From NCBI GenBank assembly GCA_030141605.1, contig JAQGDQ010002380.1, positions 132,501 to 196,500 on the forward strand: 64,000 nucleotides of DNA, in the 5' to 3' direction. The notes under the pieces are model-generated. The model saw only the letters and a program-made list of their open reading frames with translations, searched no databases and was not told the DNA's origin. The number at the start of each line of letters is the position of its first letter. Position 1 is the first letter of the stretch. Shown piece after piece: positions 58,276-64,000 of the stretch. The position numbers were made by a program, and so were the translations under genes. This DNA comes from Tubiluchus corallicola (Eukaryota > Priapulida > Priapulimorpha > Priapulimorphida > Tubiluchidae).

Positions 58276-58858
58276 CTGACCAGTTGCATTTTATCTGTGT
58301 TTTATCACATACGCGTGTGCATTGTTAAGTACGTATGAGATACCCGTGACGACCGCCAAAACGAACACAGCTTGTTTCACCTGCACAAAGCTTTTCATTA
58401 TGGCATGGTATTTTAAATATGGTCTGGTTATCAGTAATATCTACATTTGGCACCCAATCATGTGTTTCGTTCAGTCAGTGCTGCTTTAAATCTAGGAAGC
58501 CACAACAACAACGGAGCAATAATCATTTAACTAACCGAAGTCTAATACATTCTGAAATGTAGCAGTTTAACTGCTGCCAGCGTTTAACCTTTTCCAAACT
58601 TAAATCATTTAATCCAGGCCATTATCCCGGGCCACAAATTTCCATCTTTATTGCTCGCCGCATAATAACCGCCTAACACCTCACGACAATTTATGTAAAA
58701 TATAAGCCGGTGCCGACATTTCCGTTTGTGAGCACTATGCTGTGTTTTGTTGCTATGCTGTAATGGCTGATGCAGTCTGTTCAGCTTGAGAAGGGGGATT
58801 GGGGAGCAGTGAAAGACAGAGACAGAGAAAGAGACGGAGAGACGGAGAGGTAGAGAGA
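58276..58858. other. No recognisable feature
   Basis: Non-repetitive, without convincing frames; it ends in a purine-rich lead-in to the next array. Confidence 0.4.
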
Positions 58859-59055
<197 letters not shown>

Positions 59056-60285
59056 GATATACCATTTTGTTTTCACAATAACACGTATAAAATAGACTAA
59101 ACATGACCCATAAGTCCGAAGCGGTGTTTTATCCAGTGCCGTATTCACACTTGGTGAGGATATAAGCACTATATAAGGCTCTGAGGCCCTCTTTTTTTAA
59201 ATTTCGCCAATTGGTCCCAGAAAACTTGAAAATATGCGTGGCTTAATTATTTATAGCAAAGAGAACAATACACTTGACTAAAACATTACTAAATTATTAC
59301 TTAAATATAAAAATGGGTATAAAACCCAATCTGGAACCTTGTTGAGGCCCCATGTAGATTGTGAGGCCCTAAGCTGTCGCTTACTCAGCTGATACCTAAA
59401 CCCGGCGCAGGTTTTATCTTAGTCAGGCAAGTGATTAGTACGCATTCAACAAACGTGGGTGAATGCTAAGTTTGATCCCCTTGTGTTACATAACAGGAAA
59501 TAAAAGTTTTGCTTATGAAATTTTTACAAATTACAGCAGGGTTCCAGAATTGGTCAGCTTCGACTTTAGAGGTCAAACAGATCATTCGGGAGGTCTAAAG
59601 TAGGTTTAAAAGAGGGTCGAAAACTGACATTCGTATAGAAAATAAAAATACATAAAATACTAAGATAAAATATAATTTGTTTATACATTAATGCCTAACT
59701 CATATATAATCATAATTCATAAGTCTTGATTATCTATTTATTTTATATTCAGTTTGCTAGTACACAATGATATCCATATTATGTTGTTATTATTATGGTA
59801 ATAATTTATGATTAATTGGAACCAAAAGGCAATGGACCGTTATAGTACCAATGTTTCTATATTTGGATAAATTGACTTACATTTTCTTTCCCTTTATCGT
59901 GTTCTATTATTTAAAAGACTCGATGTAATCATCATCAACACTGAAATCTTTTGATATTTGAAATTTTTTTAGTTCATTTTACTTCAAAACTGGGTTGTGG
60001 CAACGTTAGATAGAGTGTCCCGGGCTTCCTAGTTACTTCATTTCCTGTCCTATTCACTTACGTCATTTCCTAGTTACGTCACTTCCTGTCCTACTCACTT
60101 ACGCCAGATTTCATGAGGAGGTCGGTGGTTTAAAGAGTTTGGTTTTCTAAACTACAGGCTGCCAGTGAGTTGACTATTTCAAATACATCGCTTTATATGA
60201 AGTCAGATGTCATTTGAAGATCACTGATGACAATTGGATATATTCACAAAATTAGCAGCAAGCTTGTAAAAAATTCTCAAGAATT
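59056..60285. other. Intergenic/intronic; short local repeats
   Basis: 'gaggccct' motifs at 59180-59375 resemble the 'aggcccc' repeat at 32.4-33.0 kb and may be a decayed relative. A 45-bp unit ('cttcctagttac...cacttacg') is duplicated in tandem at about 60028-60106. Confidence 0.4.
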
Positions 60286-60690
60286 ATGAAAAAAAATTTG
60301 GTCTATCATCCAGCATGGAAGCAGGCATGCGCTATTTTTCTTGCGCTTGTAGTATTAGTCAGTCCAACACTCGCATTTGTATTAGGATTCATAATGATGA
60401 AATTTGAGAAAAGCAATATATGTAAAGTACACACAAATGAAACTTTGATGAAAATGCTGATAGGAGTAATATTATATGAAAGTCTAACGTCCGCGAGTCT
60501 ACTTAGGGACACCCAATTGCCCTTGGACAGTTTCATAAAGCAAAATATATCGTTTAACTGCAGGCAGCGGTTTTACGCATTATTAACTTTCTCCTCCTTC
60601 TCTGCTTTCTCCTCTTCTTCTGTGTCTCTTTTAAGGGCGTATAAACATAGTCAAACTCCAAGTGTTCAGCAGAACTCGGGAAACTTTTGA
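60286..60690 (+). CDS. Hypothetical ORF with one N-terminal membrane segment
   Basis: 134 codons from an ATG in acceptable context. Residues 1-13 are basic (MKKNLVYHPAWKQ), then a hydrophobic stretch of about 24 residues (ACAIFLALVVLVSPTLAFVL onward), as in a type II membrane anchor. The rest is Ser-rich without known motifs; NETL and NISF are possible N-glycosylation sites. No splice partner was found. It might be a first exon or a chance frame. Confidence 0.25.
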   Translation: MKKNLVYHPAWKQACAIFLALVVLVSPTLAFVLGFIMMKFEKSNICKVHTNETLMKMLIGVILYESLTSASLLRDTQLPLDSFIKQNISFNCRQRFYALLTFSSFSAFSSSSVSLLRAYKHSQTPSVQQNSGNF

Positions 60691-61190
60691 TTGGCCCCTA
60701 AAGTGGTATTTTTGTACGGTAATTTAGTTATTTGCTCAAAATATACAGAAAAATTTACGCACGAAAAGAACATACGTACAAAACATATTCTGTATCTAAG
60801 TCAACATTTTTATTACGCTAGGTCTAACAACAGACAGCGAGTGCAAGTCTCCCCTTGGTGCTGCGGGCTGCCGTATCGGCTTTTAGTTATCCATATGCAA
60901 CGGAATATTTTTCTGTTTCAAGACAAGTTTATACAGTTTCAAGACAAACTTTTATTGCTTGGAAACAGTTTGTACTTTGGAAGTTTAGAAGTGGGACTTT
61001 GCTTGCTTTGTTAAATTTAAGTTTGTTCTGAAATTAAATGTTTGTAGTGGATTAGCGTGCCCTCGTAAGACAAGGACAACATTTATTTGCTGTCGCTTGT
61101 TTAATAGACAACACTTGCACTAACAGTTATTTAGCGGCTTATACTTAAAACAATATGGATAAGGACACTTAAACACGAATATGTAGGGTA
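60691..61190. other. No recognisable feature
   Basis: The 107-codon frame at 60691-61014 lacks an ATG-based rationale and motifs; treated as chance. Confidence 0.35.
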
Positions 61191-61194
61191 TGTG

Positions 61195-61268
61195 CCCTGA
61201 CATTGGTAGCCGGTAGTCTCGAACTCAAGACTGCATGTCCGAAATCTAGACCAGTCGGCCAACCAACC
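61195..61268 (-). mobile_element. tRNA-like SINE fragment
   Basis: The minus strand starts TTGGCCGACTGGTCTAGA and has the B box TTGAGTTCGAGACTA. The acceptor ends do not form a 7-bp stem. Confidence 0.55.
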
Positions 61269-61811
61269 CAAGACAATGCTGCTACGTCAATTATTACTTC
61301 GGGTCTTCCTTAAATTTTTTCCAACTTCTAATTTCTGAACACTCCGTTCAAGACTAGAATAATCTCCTCTCGATAAGAAGTTGACCAACAAGCACTTTCC
61401 ACGATTTTTCGGGCGCCATAATTCAGTAAGCTCGCAAGACCATAAAAAACTTTTAGCGTCAAGTTTCAGCTTCTGTTTGCAAACAATATTATTTCTGAAA
61501 AATTGTATTCATCTTATTTAATCTTGCATAATCCTCGACAAATTTCGTTGAGCCACTTCATAAAATAATCCTTGCTAAATCCGCCGATATTCTTTCACGG
61601 CGATCAACAGCAATCTTTCTGTCGTCATTAGTGGGTTCTTACTGCACAATAACTTTTTCATAGCGGATTATCAGAATGAATGTGATTGGAGCTTCCTCTG
61701 ATTAGCAAAGGGAAGTCTTCCATTCTTTATGAGTGTTTGTTGTCGTGCAATCATTGACTACTGCAGAGATTATGCAAAGAAAACTTAGCCTGGTGGATAA
61801 GAGTAGAATTT

Positions 61812-62175
61812 ATCATCATCATCATCATCATCATCTACATCATCATCATCATCATCACCATCACCATCATCATCATCATCATCACCATCATTGTCATCGT
61901 CACCATCGTCGTCGTCATCGTCGTTTTCATCATCATCATCAACAACATCACCATCATCATTACATCGTCGTCGTCATCGTCGTTTTCATTATCATTATCA
62001 TTGTCGTCGTCGTCGTCATCATCATCATCATCCTCATCACCATTATCGTCATGATCATGATCATGATGATGATCATCATCACCATCATTGTCATCGTCAT
62101 CATCGTCGTCGTCATCGTCGTTTTCATCATCATCATCGTCATCATCATCATCATCAACATCACCATCACCATTAC
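61812..62175. repeat. (CAT)n / (CGT)n microsatellite, compound
   Basis: About 360 bp of CAT repeats with CAC and CGT variants, including a near-repeat of a 50-60 bp block ('catcgtcgtcgtcatcgtcg') at about 61905, 61965 and 62100. His-, Ser- and Val-rich frames are artefacts. Confidence 0.95.
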
Positions 62176-63779
62176 ATCGTCATCGTTATTTCGCGTCGTC
62201 ACTATTGTTTTCGTCACTTCTCAGAACATTATTCCCCTATAGTTATAATATTGCTATAATACGCAAAACCGTCTTACAACAACTATACCTCCTTCATTCT
62301 TTTTTCATCCTTCAAACATCAACATCACTCACCAATGTTTTCATCGTCGTCGTCGTCGTCGGTAGCTCATTGTCGATGTCATCTGTTCTTGTTATCATTG
62401 CCAGTAACTTTGTCTGTTTTTAATCTACCCTTTGCTAGTTTGGTTTTGTTTTATGACGCAGATTTGCACGTTTATAGAAATACAATCTAGACGAGCGCAT
62501 CCCTTCTCATTAAATGCAACACTTAGAGAGAAATGTGCTGGTAAATTGTTTCTAAACAACCCTAATTGTTGAGTTGAACAAACATTAAAAGCCTTGTAGG
62601 TAAAGGCGAAATTACTTGCATTTGCACAATTATTTTAACATACAAACTACATGTATTTTTACAAGCAAATGAAAAAAAATTGTAATCAAATCTTATCTCT
62701 GGCCTTCAGGTGTGAAAATAAATTGATAAAGTGGGTGTTATGGTGGCCATAAGAACGGAAGAAACGTGATAATGGTAAAGGTACTTTCACATGCATACAG
62801 AATGTGCTGCGATGATGTCGATCGGGCAGACGATTATTCACTTGTTTCGTTGGAAGTACATTCCGTAAAAATATGAAAGCACCTTTAGTTATTATATAGT
62901 CAGAAATTTATTTTATCGTAAAAATAAGCTTCGATGAGATTGCTGTATTACAAAGAAAGTTCTTAGAAAACAAAAATATTGCCGCATGAAATAAATGTAA
63001 TATCGCGCAACAAAACAAAGTTGCCAACGAAAGTGTTTTAAATAATTATCTGATAAAAGTAAACAAGTTACTATTGGATGAAGCTTGAAATATTGTCTAA
63101 AACAAATACTAGGCATCATTTCGAATTTCGAATAATGCTGGAAAAATATGCAGGTCACGACAAGTGATCGTCACAACAGAATGTGCTTTTTCTGTTTTTT
63201 TTTCACTGAAAACTCAACAGTTATTTTAATTAGAATAAAACGATAATAGTCTTTAAAAACAAATTACCAAAAAGCTCCCTTCGCTTGTAAGCCTATAATT
63301 TCTCCAATGGGCTTTCTTGATTTTTTTCGGTGAATTTTTTCAACCAATCACCATTCTTACTGGGTAATGAGCTTGAGCTCTTACAAATTAGAAAAGTTTC
63401 ACAAGAGTTCACTGCTGTACCTGAAGATTATAGTCCCTATACGACGTCCTCATAACATTAATTTTAAATACGTAATTGTTAAATTATTATTTAAAGATAG
63501 TCACGTGTGTCTCTTCTTTCCCATTATTGAACATTATTTTATTATAAACTAACACATTCGTACAATAATTCAATTTTCATTCGTCTTAAATGCAAAATTT
63601 GATAATTTTTAATTACCTGGTACATGCGCATTAACTAATTAATTATATTAGTAACAATTCTTACCTATGTTAGGGTGCAATGAACAATTCACCTTACAAT
63701 AAGGCTACAGATGAATCTGCCATTGGCTCTATTTTAGTGTTTAAAATGAATGATTACCGTTAGAAGTGTGCATACTTAC
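62176..63779. other. No recognisable feature (putative receptor intron)
   Basis: AT-rich with only short chance frames. On the GPCR model this is the beginning of the intron that follows the TM1-TM2 exon. Confidence 0.4.
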
Positions 63780-64000
63780 TTGCAAATAAACTATTGACTA
63801 GATTAAAAGGTAAACAGAAGAGCAACACCAATATGTCCGCCGCCGCAAGGTTAGCAATGAAAAGATTGGTAACGTTCCACATGTGTGGACTTCGAATCAC
63901 CACAGCTAACACAAAACTGTTTCCAACCACTCCCACAATGAACACTATCACGTACGCCATTGTTAGAAACACTATTTCCCAGTTATGGTCCAATTTTAGC
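63780..64000 (-). CDS. GPCR exon with TM1-TM2 (partial, runs off the window)
   Basis: The minus-strand frame is open from 64000 to a consensus donor (TTTGCAA followed by GTAAGTATG) at 63780. It encodes [20 protein letters not shown] then [19 protein letters not shown], with the TM1 Gly-Asn signature, and [20 protein letters not shown] with the TM2 NLAxAD signature, ending in NLVNSLFA. The N-terminus lies outside the window. It ends one base into a codon, exactly what both TM3 exons (38456 and 33485) need; either junction gives Ser. It is 25 kb from module A, with no other TM1-TM2 exon seen between. Confidence 0.9.

Noticed and set aside
61733-62423. His-, Ser- and Val-rich frames up to 169 codons
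   Set aside because: CAT/CGT microsatellite translations.

Overview
This is nuclear DNA from an invertebrate animal. It is AT-rich, genes are sparse and split by spliceosomal introns of about 0.3 to 25 kb, and repeats are dense: non-LTR retrotransposon remnants, tRNA-derived SINE-like copies, MITE/foldback elements and long microsatellites. Nothing bacterial, organellar or viral is visible. The phylum cannot be fixed from the sequence alone. The receptor, Ly6 and retroelement content fits a marine invertebrate bilaterian, but that is inference.

Protein-coding content, rebuilt from splice signals, reading phase and protein features: (1) A three-exon Ly6/three-finger, probably GPI-anchored, surface protein on + at 16253-18718. 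(2) A four-exon, about 327-residue single-pass membrane protein on - at 26622-20448. It has a signal peptide, a nine-cysteine ectodomain, one membrane helix and a cytoplasmic tail with PPSY and LPPY motifs. Its stop codon lies in the first unit of a 66-bp (22-codon) tandem repeat. (3) A class A peptide-type GPCR locus on -. One exon with TM1-TM2 sits at the right edge of the window (63780-64000, continuing outside). Two paralogous downstream modules follow, each a 100-nt TM3 exon plus a terminal TM4-TM7 exon: module A at 38456-37327 and module B at 33485-31592. Both modules have the same phases and can join the single TM1-TM2 exon. No second TM1-TM2 exon was found. One tRNA-Ile(AAU) gene lies on - at 11872-11945.

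Layout. 0-1.2 kb: an exact 428-bp tandem duplication inside a repeat that recurs at 48.5-49.2 kb. 1.2-5.5 kb: mostly featureless, with a few tiny candidate exons. 5.5-16 kb: a CA array, LINE remnants (5.8, 7.2-7.9, 9.8-10.8, 13.9-15.6 kb), a hAT-type MITE (8.95-9.33 kb) and the tRNA. 16-27 kb: the Ly6 gene and the cysteine-rich membrane-protein gene, arranged tail to tail. 27-31 kb: a long-armed foldback element and tRNA-like SINE copies. 31-38.5 kb: GPCR modules B and A, with a transposon-like repeat, a second foldback copy and an R2-like RT fragment between them. 38.5-63.7 kb: a very long stretch (the putative receptor intron) filled with microsatellites, SINE/LINE remnants and a third foldback copy broken by a nested LINE tail. 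63.8-64 kb: the receptor TM1-TM2 exon.

Most other open frames are low-complexity translations of microsatellites or random frames. No homology search was possible, so family names rest on motifs only.
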